Under the pieces are notes generated by a model. It had not been told where the DNA came from. It made no database searches and saw only the letters and a program-made list of their open reading frames with translations. Both the position numbers and the translations under genes were made by a program. Of a stretch of DNA of 64,000 nt, positions 25,231 through 33,734 are shown piece after piece (position 1 is the first letter of the stretch; every line of letters starts with the position of its first letter). The stretch covers positions 18,566 to 82,565 of the forward strand of contig JAUWLW010000006.1 in NCBI GenBank assembly GCA_030613505.1, read 5' to 3'. Source of the stretch: Candidatus Zixiibacteriota bacterium. GTDB taxonomy: Bacteria; RBG-13-66-14; B26-G2; WVWN01.

Positions 25231-26196
25231 ATGTGTCGGCGGCTGGCGGCGTATTGGCTCGGCCTCTTAGTTATCGGGGGCTTGTCAGGTTGCGAGGACG
25301 TCCCGACTTATACTTTACCGGGGCCGTACGTGCCGCCGCCGGTGAAGGGGGACGACGGCCGGCGGCTGTTGTGGGAACCGAAAGACGAGTACGAAAAACA
25401 ATGTTACGAGCCGTCCTTCTCGCCGGACGGCACGAAGGTAGTCGTTAGTTATAGGAACGGCATTTTCGGGCGGGACGCGGACCTCGCGATACTTGATTTA
25501 AAGACGGGAAAATTGAATATAATAGTCAAGGGAAACTCCGCCAAAAGGCCTACGTGGTCCCCCACCGGCGAGTGGATCGCGTATCAGGGCGACCGTGAAG
25601 CCGCGCCGTATATCTGGTTGTGTCGGCCCGACGGCTCGGAAAACCACCGCCTCGAGTTCAAGTGGGCCTGGACGCCCCGGTGGGGCCCGGAGCGCGATAG
25701 AATTTATTTCGCGTACGCATATGAACCGCGGAAGATATACGGCGTGTATTACGACCTCGACGAGCAGGAGCTGCACGTTTTATACCGGGACCCGCTTCTC
25801 AACGTGGGGCCGCCGCTGCCGTCGCCGGGGGGCGAGAAGGTCGCGTTTTATCTTTGCGACGATTTACAAAATTATAAAGACGTTAACCTGGCCCTCATAA
25901 ACGCGGACGGCACCGGGTTAGACGTGATATGGCCTGCCGGCCGGGCGAGGTATTGGGCTGCGGCGCTGGCTTGGTCGCCCAGCGGAACGTACATCCTTAT
26001 GGGGTACGGCTACCCGAGCAGCGGCTTAGGCGAGTTGGGAACGTACGAATTAAAGACGGGGATCTTCCGGCCGGTAACTAAATGTCCGCCGAGGTTGGGT
26101 TTCGAGAGCATACAGTGTGCGTCGTGGGGCCCGAACGGCGACATCCTATTCGGTAACCATTTGGGCCGGCTTTACTTAATAGAGGCGCCGGAGTAA
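25231..26196 (+). CDS. TolB-like beta-propeller lipoprotein, array copy 2
   Basis: 321 residues, ATG two bases after the previous stop (TAAG-ATG). Signal MCRRLAAYWLGLLVIGGLSGC, then the same EDVPTYTLPGPYVPPPVKG linker and PD40 blades as copy 1. Differences cluster in short loops such as KDEYEKQCYEPSF, KWAWTPRWGPERDRIYFAYA and DLQNYKDVNLALINADGTG. Ends LIEAPE. One-base spacing implies coupled translation. Confidence 0.8.
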   Translation: MCRRLAAYWLGLLVIGGLSGCEDVPTYTLPGPYVPPPVKGDDGRRLLWEPKDEYEKQCYEPSFSPDGTKVVVSYRNGIFGRDADLAILDLKTGKLNIIVKGNSAKRPTWSPTGEWIAYQGDREAAPYIWLCRPDGSENHRLEFKWAWTPRWGPERDRIYFAYAYEPRKIYGVYYDLDEQELHVLYRDPLLNVGPPLPSPGGEKVAFYLCDDLQNYKDVNLALINADGTGLDVIWPAGRARYWAAALAWSPSGTYILMGYGYPSSGLGELGTYELKTGIFRPVTKCPPRLGFESIQCASWGPNGDILFGNHLGRLYLIEAPE

Positions 26197-26197
26197 G

Positions 26198-27163
26198 ATG
26201 TGGCGGCGGCTGGCGGCGTGTTGGCTTGGCCTCTTAGTTATCGGCGGCGCAGTAAGCTGCGAGGACGTACCTACGTCTACGCTGCCCGGGCCGTACGTGC
26301 CGCCGCCGGTGAAGGGCGACGACGGCCGGCGGCTATTGTGGGAACCGGGCCCGGGCGAAAGGCAGTGTTATAATCCAAGTTTATCGCCCGACGGTATGAA
26401 AGCGGTGGTTAGTTACCGGTACGGCTTTTTCGCCCGGGCGGCGGACCTCGGGGTACTGGATTTAACTACCGGCAAGATAAAGGTAATCGTAAGCGGCAAC
26501 TCCGCCAAGAGGCCGACGTGGTCCCCCACCGGCGAGTGGATCGCTTACATGAGCGACCGCGAGGCGGCGCCTTATATCTGGCTGTGCCGGCCGGACGGCG
26601 CGGAGCACCACCGCCTCGAGTTTAAAAACGCGTTTACGCCGCGGTGGGGCCCGGAGGGCGATAAAGTTTATTTCACTTATGACCTCAACCCGAGGGAAAA
26701 GGGATATGGCGTGTATTACGACCTCGACGAGGGGGAGTTGCACGTTTTATACCGCGACCCCCTTCGGCACGTGGGGCCGCCGCTGCCGTCGCCGGGGGGC
26801 GAGAAGGTCGCGTTTTACCTCTGCGATAATTTACAGAGTTATAAAGACGTTAACCTGGCCCTCATAAACGCCGACGGCACCGGTTTTGAGGTAATATGGC
26901 CTGCGGGCCGGGCGAGGTATTGGGCCGCGGCGCTGGCCTGGTCGCCCAGCGGGAGGTACATCCTTATGGGTTACGGCTACCCGGGGAGCGGCTTAGGCGA
27001 GTTGGGGACGTACGAGCCCAAGACCGGGATATTCCGGCCCCTCACTAAGTGTCCGCCGAGGCTGGAATACGAAAAAATACTGTACGCGTCGTGGGGGCCG
27101 ATAGGGGACATATTATTCGGCAACCATTTGGGCCGGCTTTACTTAATAGAGGCACCGGAGTAA
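26198..27163 (+). CDS. TolB-like beta-propeller lipoprotein, array copy 3
   Basis: 321 residues, again one base after the preceding stop. Signal MWRRLAACWLGLLVIGGAVSC and EDVPTSTLPGPYVPPPVKG linker. Blade loops vary (GPGERQCYNPSL, LNPREKGYGVYYD); the last 60 residues are nearly identical to copy 4, suggesting recent duplication or gene conversion. Confidence 0.8.
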   Translation: MWRRLAACWLGLLVIGGAVSCEDVPTSTLPGPYVPPPVKGDDGRRLLWEPGPGERQCYNPSLSPDGMKAVVSYRYGFFARAADLGVLDLTTGKIKVIVSGNSAKRPTWSPTGEWIAYMSDREAAPYIWLCRPDGAEHHRLEFKNAFTPRWGPEGDKVYFTYDLNPREKGYGVYYDLDEGELHVLYRDPLRHVGPPLPSPGGEKVAFYLCDNLQSYKDVNLALINADGTGFEVIWPAGRARYWAAALAWSPSGRYILMGYGYPGSGLGELGTYEPKTGIFRPLTKCPPRLEYEKILYASWGPIGDILFGNHLGRLYLIEAPE

Positions 27164-27164
27164 G

Positions 27165-28127
27165 ATGTGGCGGCGGCTGGCGGCGTGTTGGCTTGGCCTA
27201 GTAATTCTCGGCGGCTTGGTAGGCTGCGAAGACGTGCCGACGTCGACGCTGCCCGGGCCGTACGTGCCGCCGCCGGTGAAGGGGGACGACGGCCGTCGCC
27301 TGTTGTGGGAGCCCGGGCCGATGGAGGCGCAGTGCTTCGAGTCGTCTTTCTCGCCGGATGGGACCAAGGTAGTAGTGAGTTATCGTTTCGGGATCTTTGC
27401 CCGGGCCGCGGACCTCGCGATATTGGATTTGACGACGGGCAAGATAAACGTTATAGTCGAGGGCAACTGCGCCAGGAGGCCGACGTGGTCGCCGACCGGC
27501 GAGTGGGTCGCGTATCAGAGCGACGGCGAGGCGGCGCCGTATATCTGGTTGTGCCGGCCCGACGGGTCCGACAACCACCGCCTCGAGTTCAAATGGGCCC
27601 GGACGCCGCGGTGGGGCCCGGAGGGGGATAAAGTTTATTTCGCATATATTTACGAACCGGGGAAAGAATATGGGGTATATTACGACCTCAACGAAGAGAA
27701 ATTGGGTATATTATACCGCGACCCGCTCCTAAAGGTTGGCCCGCCGCTGCCGTCGCCGGGGGGCGAAAAGGTCGCGTTTTACCTCTTCGATAATTTACAG
27801 AATTATAAAGACGTCAACCTGGCCCTCATCAACGCGGACGGCTCAGGGCTAGAGGTGATATGGCCGGCGGGTCGGCCGAGGTGGTGGGCGGGGGCGCTGG
27901 CTTGGTCCCCCGACGGGAGGTACATTCTAATGGGTTACGGCTATCCGGGGAGCGGCTTAGGCGAGCTGGGTACGTACGAGCCGAAGACCGGGATCTTCCG
28001 GCCCCTCACTAAGTGTCCGCCGAGGCTGGAATACGAAAAAATACGGTACGCGTCGTGGGGCCCGAACGGGGACATCCTATTCGGCAACCATTTGGGCCGG
28101 CTTTACTTAATAGAGGCGCCGGAGTAA
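27165..28127 (+). CDS. TolB-like beta-propeller lipoprotein, array copy 4
   Basis: 320 residues. Signal MWRRLAACWLGLVILGGLVGC. The N-terminal blade resembles copy 1 (GPMEAQCFESSFSPDGTKV) while the middle and end resemble copies 2 and 3 (NLQNYKDVNLALINADGSG, PRLEYEKIRYASWGP), a mosaic pattern expected from recombination within the array. Same linker, same LIEAPE end. The barrel-like protein follows 20 bases later and may share the transcript. Confidence 0.8.
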   Translation: MWRRLAACWLGLVILGGLVGCEDVPTSTLPGPYVPPPVKGDDGRRLLWEPGPMEAQCFESSFSPDGTKVVVSYRFGIFARAADLAILDLTTGKINVIVEGNCARRPTWSPTGEWVAYQSDGEAAPYIWLCRPDGSDNHRLEFKWARTPRWGPEGDKVYFAYIYEPGKEYGVYYDLNEEKLGILYRDPLLKVGPPLPSPGGEKVAFYLFDNLQNYKDVNLALINADGSGLEVIWPAGRPRWWAGALAWSPDGRYILMGYGYPGSGLGELGTYEPKTGIFRPLTKCPPRLEYEKIRYASWGPNGDILFGNHLGRLYLIEAPE

Positions 28128-28147
28128 AAAGGAGCGCGAGGAGTTAT

Positions 28148-28846
28148 ATGTTTAAATACTTATTTCCGGTAGTATGGGTGGTTTTAACCCTAACCGGCGT
28201 CGGCACGACTTGGGAATTAATCCCGGAGGTAAGCTACGGCGTCTCCTTCCTGGACGGCGCGCCGTGCGCGTACGTCGAGACCGAGCCCGCGCCGGAGACG
28301 AACGAGCCGATGGGCGGGGCCCTTAGCGCGGACTTCGGCCGCTACGCCGTAGAGGTGTCGTACATACCGCGCTACGACCTGTACGCTGTCATCGGCGCGG
28401 TGCACGATTTTGCCGCGGTGGCGCGCGCCGCCCCTATATCCCGCGAGCGGTGGGCCGTGTACGGCGAGGCCGGCGTGGGCGTATCCAAGTGCGCGGCGCC
28501 GATGGCGTTCTTGTTCGAGGAGGGGCCGGAGTATATCTGGACGCCCGTGGTTGGGGCCGGCATCGGTTACGTGCCCTGGGAGTGGCTCGAGCTTGACGCC
28601 GGCGTCTCGTACCGTATCCGGGCGCAGGTCTTGCAGTACGGTACCGTGAGGTCGCGCGCGATCGATATATACGCGGAGTGTTTATTCGCGCCGCTACCGT
28701 ACGTGGCCTTTGGCCCCTCTTTCCGCCAGATCCTCTACGGCCCGTACGACTATTACCTTTACGGCGAGACCCACCGAAACGCCGGTTGGGTTACCGGGAA
28801 GGAAACGTACGTTCTCGCCACGGTGGCTTTCCCGATTCATTTTTAG
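28148..28846 (+). CDS. outer-membrane beta-barrel-like protein
   Basis: 232 residues from ATG 28148, preceded by GAGGAG; longer in-frame openings overlap the lipoprotein gene. A signal-like hydrophobic N-terminus (MFKYLFPVVWVVLTLTGVG) is followed by alternating polar/hydrophobic strands with many aromatics (YAVEVSYIPRYDLYAVIGAV, WAVYGEAGVGVS, YIWTPVVGAGIGYVPW, LELDAGVSYRIRAQ) and a terminal Phe (TVAFPIHF), the usual outer-membrane barrel ending. It lies directly behind the four lipoproteins and may anchor or present them; that partnership is inference. Confidence 0.65.
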   Translation: MFKYLFPVVWVVLTLTGVGTTWELIPEVSYGVSFLDGAPCAYVETEPAPETNEPMGGALSADFGRYAVEVSYIPRYDLYAVIGAVHDFAAVARAAPISRERWAVYGEAGVGVSKCAAPMAFLFEEGPEYIWTPVVGAGIGYVPWEWLELDAGVSYRIRAQVLQYGTVRSRAIDIYAECLFAPLPYVAFGPSFRQILYGPYDYYLYGETHRNAGWVTGKETYVLATVAFPIHF

Positions 28847-28863
28847 GTGAATTGGATAAAAGA

Positions 28864-28890
28864 AAGCGGCCCTTGCGGGCCGCTTTTTTT
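28864..28890 (+). terminator. Rho-independent terminator of the lipoprotein/barrel operon
   Basis: AGCGGCCC-TTGC-GGGCCGCT (28865-28884) followed by seven T. Confidence 0.9.
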
Positions 28891-28911
28891 CAAACGTTGT
28901 CGGCGCGGTTG

Positions 28912-29871
28912 CTACCGCATCAGCGCCTTGATCCTTCCTACGGAGGAGGGGTCGACGCCCGGGAAGTTCCGGTACTCGTAAATTGTCCCGTTGGTGCCGA
29001 CGGCCCAGCCGTGCGTGCCGTCCAACATGAAGAGGCCGGAGAAGCTCTCCGACGTGGCCGGTTTGGTGTTAAACTTTTTCCAGCTCACGCCGTCGTAGCG
29101 CAGGATAACGCCGTCGTCGCACACCGCCCAACCTTCCGTCGGGCCGGTGAACGCCATTTCGCGGACGGCGGCCGTGGTGGGCGTGGTGACCTGCACCCAG
29201 CTCACGCCTTCGTAGTGGAAGAGGCGGCCTGAAGCGCCGCCCGCCCAAACGTTATTCTCGGACAGGGCGTAGATGCAGTGGAAATTCGTGGTCGTCGCGG
29301 CGCTGACCTGGGTCCATTCCGATTCCGCGAAGTGGAAGACCTTGCCTTTGTTGCCGCATAGCCAGCCGTCGTTTGGGCTCGAGAAATGTACGTCGTGGAG
29401 GGCGGCCAGGATACCGATATTCCAGGAGCTCCAGGCGCCTGTTCTCCCGCCGGTCCAGCGGAAGACGGTGCCGCGCTCCCCTACGGCCCAAGCAACCGAA
29501 TTTTGCCCGGGCGGGATCGTGACGCCCCAGATATTACGCTTGGTCGGCATACCGGCGAACTTCCACTTGGTGCCGTTGAAGACGGCGCCGTTACCCTGGG
29601 AGCCTACGGCGAGGCCGAAGTTCGCGGTGCCGAAGTCGACGTCCTGGAAGTACTGCGTGGGCCACGTGAAGTTGATGTTCCACCTCCCGTTACGGTAGCG
29701 GAGGATTTCACCCCAGTAACCGACGGCCCAGCCGGTATTGTCGTTGACGAACGTTACGGCGTTAATGTCTTTTGCGGTGGGGGATTTGTATTTCAACCAT
29801 CCGGAGCTGGCGTAGCTGAAACACGCCGCCACCACTATAGCGACCGCGGTCGTTAAACATACCCGCTTCAT
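28912..29871 (-). CDS. secreted BNR/Ycf48-like propeller protein with C-terminal SVGRIKALMR tail
   Basis: 319 residues with signal peptide MKRVCLTTAVAIVVAACFSYA. The body is about seven blades with the recurrent motif GWAVG..G.I.RY..G.W (NTGWAVGYWGEILRYRNGRW, NDGWLCGNKGKVFHFAESEW, NNVWAGGASGRLFHYEGVSW, EGWAVCDDGVILRYDGVSW, HGWAVGTNGTIYEY), as in BNR/Ycf48-type propellers. The last 14 residues VDPSSVGRIKALMR match the tails of the proteins at 20.0 and 58.6 kb. A good promoter lies about 170 bases upstream, leaving a long leader with a strong hairpin. Confidence 0.75.
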   Translation of the reverse strand: MKRVCLTTAVAIVVAACFSYASSGWLKYKSPTAKDINAVTFVNDNTGWAVGYWGEILRYRNGRWNINFTWPTQYFQDVDFGTANFGLAVGSQGNGAVFNGTKWKFAGMPTKRNIWGVTIPPGQNSVAWAVGERGTVFRWTGGRTGAWSSWNIGILAALHDVHFSSPNDGWLCGNKGKVFHFAESEWTQVSAATTTNFHCIYALSENNVWAGGASGRLFHYEGVSWVQVTTPTTAAVREMAFTGPTEGWAVCDDGVILRYDGVSWKKFNTKPATSESFSGLFMLDGTHGWAVGTNGTIYEYRNFPGVDPSSVGRIKALMR

Positions 29872-29907
29872 CTCGCATCACCTCCGTTGGTGGGCGTTTA
29901 GCGGGTT

Positions 29908-29932
29908 AACCGTCCCGCGGCGCGGGACGGTT
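29908..29932. repeat. 25-base near-perfect palindrome in the leader of the propeller gene
   Basis: Arms AACCGTCCCGCG and CGCGGGACGGTT with a single central base. On the minus strand it lies in the 5' leader, ending about 36 bases before the ATG; on either strand it could also act as a terminator-like hairpin, with only a short T-run on the plus strand. Confidence 0.5.
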
Positions 29933-30036
29933 TCGTAAGTTTCTTTTCGTCGCCCCCCCGCTTAACGTTTCGATACACCTTGGCGGCGCGGCTAAATCTT
30001 CGCTCCGCCGTAATTTCATACCTGCCGATACGCATA

Positions 30037-30065
30037 AAATTAGAATAATCGACGGCTTTTGTCAA
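30037..30065 (-). promoter_or_regulatory. promoter for the 28.9-29.9 kb propeller gene
   Basis: Minus-strand TTGACA (30065-30060), 17-base spacer and TAATTT (30042-30037) in an A/T-rich stretch. The predicted transcript would have a leader of roughly 160 bases. Confidence 0.6.
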
Positions 30066-30125
30066 GCATTTTTTCGGGAAAATACTCATATTGAGTGGAT
30101 TACGGATGTTTATTTAAAAGCCTTT

Positions 30126-31400
30126 TTAATCGACAACGCTCGCGGTAACGCCGTTGGGCATGGCGCCGTCGAAACGCGCCAGCGCGTTTTCCTGTACGCC
30201 GACGTCGAGCAGGCAGTTCCTCCCGACCGCGAAATGCGCCGGTATTCGCACCCGCTTGCCGACCAACGTTATCCCGCGGCTCAGCTGTTCCGGAAAATCC
30301 TCGTTCGGCCGGGGTTCGCCGACGTCGTCGCCCACGCGGGCGCCCGGCCCTACGCCGGCGAACTTGTCCAGTATCACGCGGTCCAACGACGCGCCGGCGC
30401 CCACCCGCGTCCCATCCAGAACTATCGAATCCTTAACCCGCGCCCCCGCTTCGACGTAGACCCGCCGGAATAGTACCGAGTTTTCCACGCGGCCGTTTAT
30501 TATGGACCCGTCGGCGACGAGGGAATTTACCACCTCCGCCTCCGGCCCGAACTTCACCGGGGGGTCGTCGGGGAGTCTGGTGTATATGGGCCAGGCCGGG
30601 TCGTCGAGCTTGCAGGCCGGGTTTTCGGCCAGGCACTCAAAGGTTACGTCGTAGTAGTCGTCGACCGTGTCTATCCGGGCCCAATATTCGTCGTGCCGGT
30701 AAGCGGCGACGGCGCCCTCGGCGACGGCCGGCGCGACGACGTCGGCGACGACGTCCGTGGCGCCCCGCGTCTCCGCCTGGCGTAATTTGTCTACCAGGAG
30801 AGAGCGGCCGAATACGTATATACCCGTAGACGCGTACCAGGAGCCTTCGGCCGGCGCGGCGACGCCCACCGCGGCGACGACGTTGCCGCCGCCTATTTCG
30901 ACCGCGTCGTTTCGGCCCGGTTGGGGCGCGGCCATTTTCTTAACGACGAGCGTTACGCTCGCGGGCGAAACGGCGTGGAAGTCCAATAGCGGCCGGTAGT
31001 CCATTTTGTACACGCCGTCGCCCGAGGCCACGACCACGCAATCGAAGCGTTCGTCGTCGACCACTTCCAGATTTTGGGCCAGCGCGTCCGCCGTCCCTTC
31101 GTACCAGTGGGTCTCGCCGCCGCGGTAGTAGGGCTCGAGCAGGCGGATGCCGCCGTCGCGTCGGTCGAGGTCCCACGGCTTGCCGATGCCGACGTGGGCT
31201 TTCAGCGACTCGGGGAGATATTGGGTGACCACGCCCACGTTGGTTATGCCGGAGTGAGTGAGGTTGGACAACGTGAAGTCGATGAGGCGATAGTGGCCGG
31301 CGAAGGGAACCGATGCCTTGGGGCGGACGCGGGAGAGGGCGAGCAGGCTGTCGCCCCGGCCGCCGGCGAATATCATCGCGAGGACGTTGCGCATCGGCAT
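30126..31400 (-). CDS. glgD: GlgD-like ADP-glucose pyrophosphorylase paralogue, likely regulatory
   Basis: 424 residues, related end to end to GlgC at 20.9 kb (GHYRLIDFTLSNLTHSGI, VGIGKPWDLDR, WYEGTADALAQN, ASGDGVYKMDY, beta-helix INGRVENSVLFRRVYVEAG). The nucleotide loop is altered (FAGGRGDSLLALSRVRPKASVP) and the FEEKP segment holding the glucose-1-phosphate lysine is missing: the chain goes from VGVAAPAEGSWY straight to ASTGIYVFG. This fits a non-catalytic GlgD-type subunit. The start codon touches the parB stop; ATG 31394 (MRNVLAM) aligns better with GlgC. Confidence 0.75.
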   Translation of the reverse strand: MPMRNVLAMIFAGGRGDSLLALSRVRPKASVPFAGHYRLIDFTLSNLTHSGITNVGVVTQYLPESLKAHVGIGKPWDLDRRDGGIRLLEPYYRGGETHWYEGTADALAQNLEVVDDERFDCVVVASGDGVYKMDYRPLLDFHAVSPASVTLVVKKMAAPQPGRNDAVEIGGGNVVAAVGVAAPAEGSWYASTGIYVFGRSLLVDKLRQAETRGATDVVADVVAPAVAEGAVAAYRHDEYWARIDTVDDYYDVTFECLAENPACKLDDPAWPIYTRLPDDPPVKFGPEAEVVNSLVADGSIINGRVENSVLFRRVYVEAGARVKDSIVLDGTRVGAGASLDRVILDKFAGVGPGARVGDDVGEPRPNEDFPEQLSRGITLVGKRVRIPAHFAVGRNCLLDVGVQENALARFDGAMPNGVTASVVD

Positions 31401-32243
31401 TTACGAGGAGCCCTTTTTTAACATAGCTTCCGCCAATCGGTTGAGGTCTTCGGCGCTGTAGTAGTGGACCTTGACGGTGCCGCGCTTCGCCGAGCCGGTT
31501 ATGGTTACCTTCGTCGCGAGCGACTTCTCGAGCCGGGCGGCGAGGTCGTCGAGGTACGGCGCGGCGCCCCGGCGGCGGGGGGCTTTGGGCGCCACCCGCT
31601 TCGCCAGCGCCTCGGCCTGCCGCGCCGAAAGGCCCTCCCGGCCTATGCGCCGGGCGAGCGCTATCTGGCGCGACTTGGGCTCGACGCCCACCAGTGGCCG
31701 CGCCTGGCCCGCGGTGAGCTTGCCCTCCCCCAGCATGGCCAGCACCGGCGCCGCGAGCGCGAGCAGCCGTAGCGCGTTCGTGACGGCGGCGCGGCTTTTG
31801 CCCACCCCCCGGGCGACGGCCTCGTGGCTCAGGCCGTACTCGTCAACCAGGACCCTGAACGCCGCGGCCTCCTCCACCGCGTTCAGGTCCTCGCGCTGCA
31901 GGTTCTCCACCAGCGTCAGCGGCAGCATCATTTCGTCGGGGACGGCGCGGATGACGCAGGGGACGGCCCTCAGGCCCGCCTTGCGGGCGGCCAGCAGGCG
32001 ACGCTCCCCGGCGACCACTTCGTAGCCCTTGCCGGCGCGGCGCACGACGAGCGGCTGCAGGATGCCGTGCTCCCGGATGGAAGCCGCCATCTCGGCCAGC
32101 TCGTCCGCGCCGAAGCGGCGGCGCGGCTGCCGCGGGTTGGGTTTTATCAGGTCTACGGCGATTTCGCGGACCACGGCGCCTTCCGCGGCGCCGGGCGGTA
32201 TCAGTGCCTCCAGCCCCCGCCCCAGCACTTTCTTAGCGGCCAT
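31401..32243 (-). CDS. parB: chromosome-partitioning protein ParB
   Basis: 280 residues. N-terminal [10 protein letters not shown], then the ParB/Srx domain [33 protein letters not shown] and [16 protein letters not shown] (CTP-binding box II; GERR.RA is GERRLLAA here), [15 protein letters not shown], and the helix-turn-helix [25 protein letters not shown]. It binds parS and loads SMC. Overlaps parA by 11 bases. Confidence 0.95.
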   Translation of the reverse strand: MAAKKVLGRGLEALIPPGAAEGAVVREIAVDLIKPNPRQPRRRFGADELAEMAASIREHGILQPLVVRRAGKGYEVVAGERRLLAARKAGLRAVPCVIRAVPDEMMLPLTLVENLQREDLNAVEEAAAFRVLVDEYGLSHEAVARGVGKSRAAVTNALRLLALAAPVLAMLGEGKLTAGQARPLVGVEPKSRQIALARRIGREGLSARQAEALAKRVAPKAPRRRGAAPYLDDLAARLEKSLATKVTITGSAKRGTVKVHYYSAEDLNRLAEAMLKKGSS

Positions 32244-32997
32244 CTCCTAAAACCTCCTGCGCGAGCGCAAGGTACGCCTGCGCGCCGCTCGAGGCGGCGT
32301 CGTATAAAAGGACGGGCAGGCCGAAGGAGGGCGCCTCGGCCAGCCGCACGTTGCGGGGTATGACGGTCCGGAAGACGGCGTCGCCGAAGTAGCGCCGGAT
32401 CTCCTCCGCCACCTGCACCGACAGGTTGGTCCGGCCGTCGTACATGGTGAGCAGCACGCCGTCCAGCTCGAGCGACGGGTTGAGCCGCTCGCGCACCAGC
32501 GCCAGCGTCTCCATCAACAGGCCCACGCCCTCCAGCGCGTAGTACTCGCATTGGATGGGGAGGAGCACCGACTCCGCGGCCACGAGGGCGTTGACGGTCA
32601 GAAGCCCCAGCGAGGGGGGCGTGTCGATGAGGACGTAGTCGTATTGGTCCGTGACCTCTTTTAATTTAAATTTGAGTCGCGCCTCGCGGTCCTCGGCGTC
32701 GGCGAGTTCGAGCTGGGCGCCTACCAGCCGGGGGTGGGAGGGCGCGAGCTTGAGGCCCGGGACGCCGACCTCGACGACGACGTCCGAGAGCGTGGCCCCG
32801 CCCAGCAGCAGCTCGTACGTAGTGGCCTGCAGCGCGTCGCGGTCGACGCCCAGGCCCGAGGTGGCGTTGGCCTGCGGGTCGCAGTCGACCAGCAGGACCG
32901 GGCGCTCCGCGGCCGCCAGCGCCGCGGCCAGGTTGACGGCGGTGGTCGTCTTGCCGACGCCGCCCTTCTGGTTCGCGATCGCGACGAATTTCTTCAT
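32233..32997 (-). CDS. parA: chromosome-partitioning ATPase ParA/Soj
   Basis: 254 residues. [21 protein letters not shown] is the deviant Walker [17 protein letters not shown] Walker A', and [20 protein letters not shown] Walker B. Full-length chromosomal Soj type without an N-terminal HTH. With ParB and the adjacent parS sites it segregates origins. Confidence 0.96.
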   Translation of the reverse strand: MKKFVAIANQKGGVGKTTTAVNLAAALAAAERPVLLVDCDPQANATSGLGVDRDALQATTYELLLGGATLSDVVVEVGVPGLKLAPSHPRLVGAQLELADAEDREARLKFKLKEVTDQYDYVLIDTPPSLGLLTVNALVAAESVLLPIQCEYYALEGVGLLMETLALVRERLNPSLELDGVLLTMYDGRTNLSVQVAEEIRRYFGDAVFRTVIPRNVRLAEAPSFGLPVLLYDAASSGAQAYLALAQEVLGDGR

Positions 32998-33009
32998 ATC
33001 AGCGTTTAC

Positions 33010-33023
33010 GTTTCACGTGGAAC
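33010..33023. promoter_or_regulatory. parS-like site 1
   Basis: GTTTCACGTGGAAC, a parS core with one arm variant (GGAAC), in the gap between parA and rsmG. Confidence 0.75.
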
Positions 33024-33034
33024 GGCAGGGCCGA

Positions 33035-33050
33035 TGTTTCACGTGAAACC
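33035..33050. promoter_or_regulatory. parS site 2
   Basis: TGTTTCACGTGAAACC matches the bacterial parS consensus (TGTTTCACGTGAAACA) at 15 of 16 positions. Its centre is 26 bases from that of site 1, and it touches the rsmG stop codon. Confidence 0.92.
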
Positions 33051-33703
33051 TACTCTTTTATTACCTCGACGAGGAGGCGCGGTTTCGTAAGCGTCGGCAA
33101 ATTATATTCGTGAATGTTGGCCAACCGCCCTCCCGCGGCGCCCGCCTCTTTTTCGAGGCCCGTTAACCTCTTACCGGCCACGTCCCCCAGGAAGAGCACC
33201 GCCCGGCCTCCCGCTTTGACCAGCGGCAACGACAACTTCAACGCGACGTCCGCTCGGGCAAACGCCTTCGCGCAAGCCACGTCGAAGGCCGCGCCCGCCA
33301 ATTCCTCCGCCGGCCGCGCATCCACGGCGACATTCCCCAACTCGAGCTCGGCCGCGGCCAGCCGTAAATACTCCGCTTTGCGCGGGGACGGTTCTATTAA
33401 CGTTATTTTTAAATCCTCCCGCACGATCGCGAGCGGCAACCCCGGGTAGCCACCGCCGGAACCCACGTCGGCCAGCGTTTCGGCCGTCCCGGGCGGCGCC
33501 AATTCTTGCAATTTCAAGCTATCCAAGACCAAATGGACGACGTACGCCTCGGCCTCGAGCAGCGCCGAAAGCTTCGCCCGTTTCCGGTATTTTTCGTGGA
33601 GCGCGGCGAGCTTTTTCAGCTTTTTCCGCGCCTTTTCGCCGGTTTCGGCCAGGTATTTATCCAAAAAGAAGCCGATGTCGGCTCTAGCTGTTCGCGCACC
33701 CAC
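33050..33703 (-). CDS. rsmG: 16S rRNA (guanine527-N7)-methyltransferase
   Basis: 217 residues from a GTG. SAM-binding LADVGSGGGYPGLPLAIV, ITLIEPSPRKAEYL, and ACAKAFARADVALKLSLPLVKAGGRAVLFLG are the GidB signatures. Sits between parA and mnmG, its usual neighbourhood near the origin. Confidence 0.93.
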   Translation of the reverse strand: MGARTARADIGFFLDKYLAETGEKARKKLKKLAALHEKYRKRAKLSALLEAEAYVVHLVLDSLKLQELAPPGTAETLADVGSGGGYPGLPLAIVREDLKITLIEPSPRKAEYLRLAAAELELGNVAVDARPAEELAGAAFDVACAKAFARADVALKLSLPLVKAGGRAVLFLGDVAGKRLTGLEKEAGAAGGRLANIHEYNLPTLTKPRLLVEVIKE

Positions 33704-33734
33704 GTCGGCATATTAACTCCGGCCGCGCGGCCTG

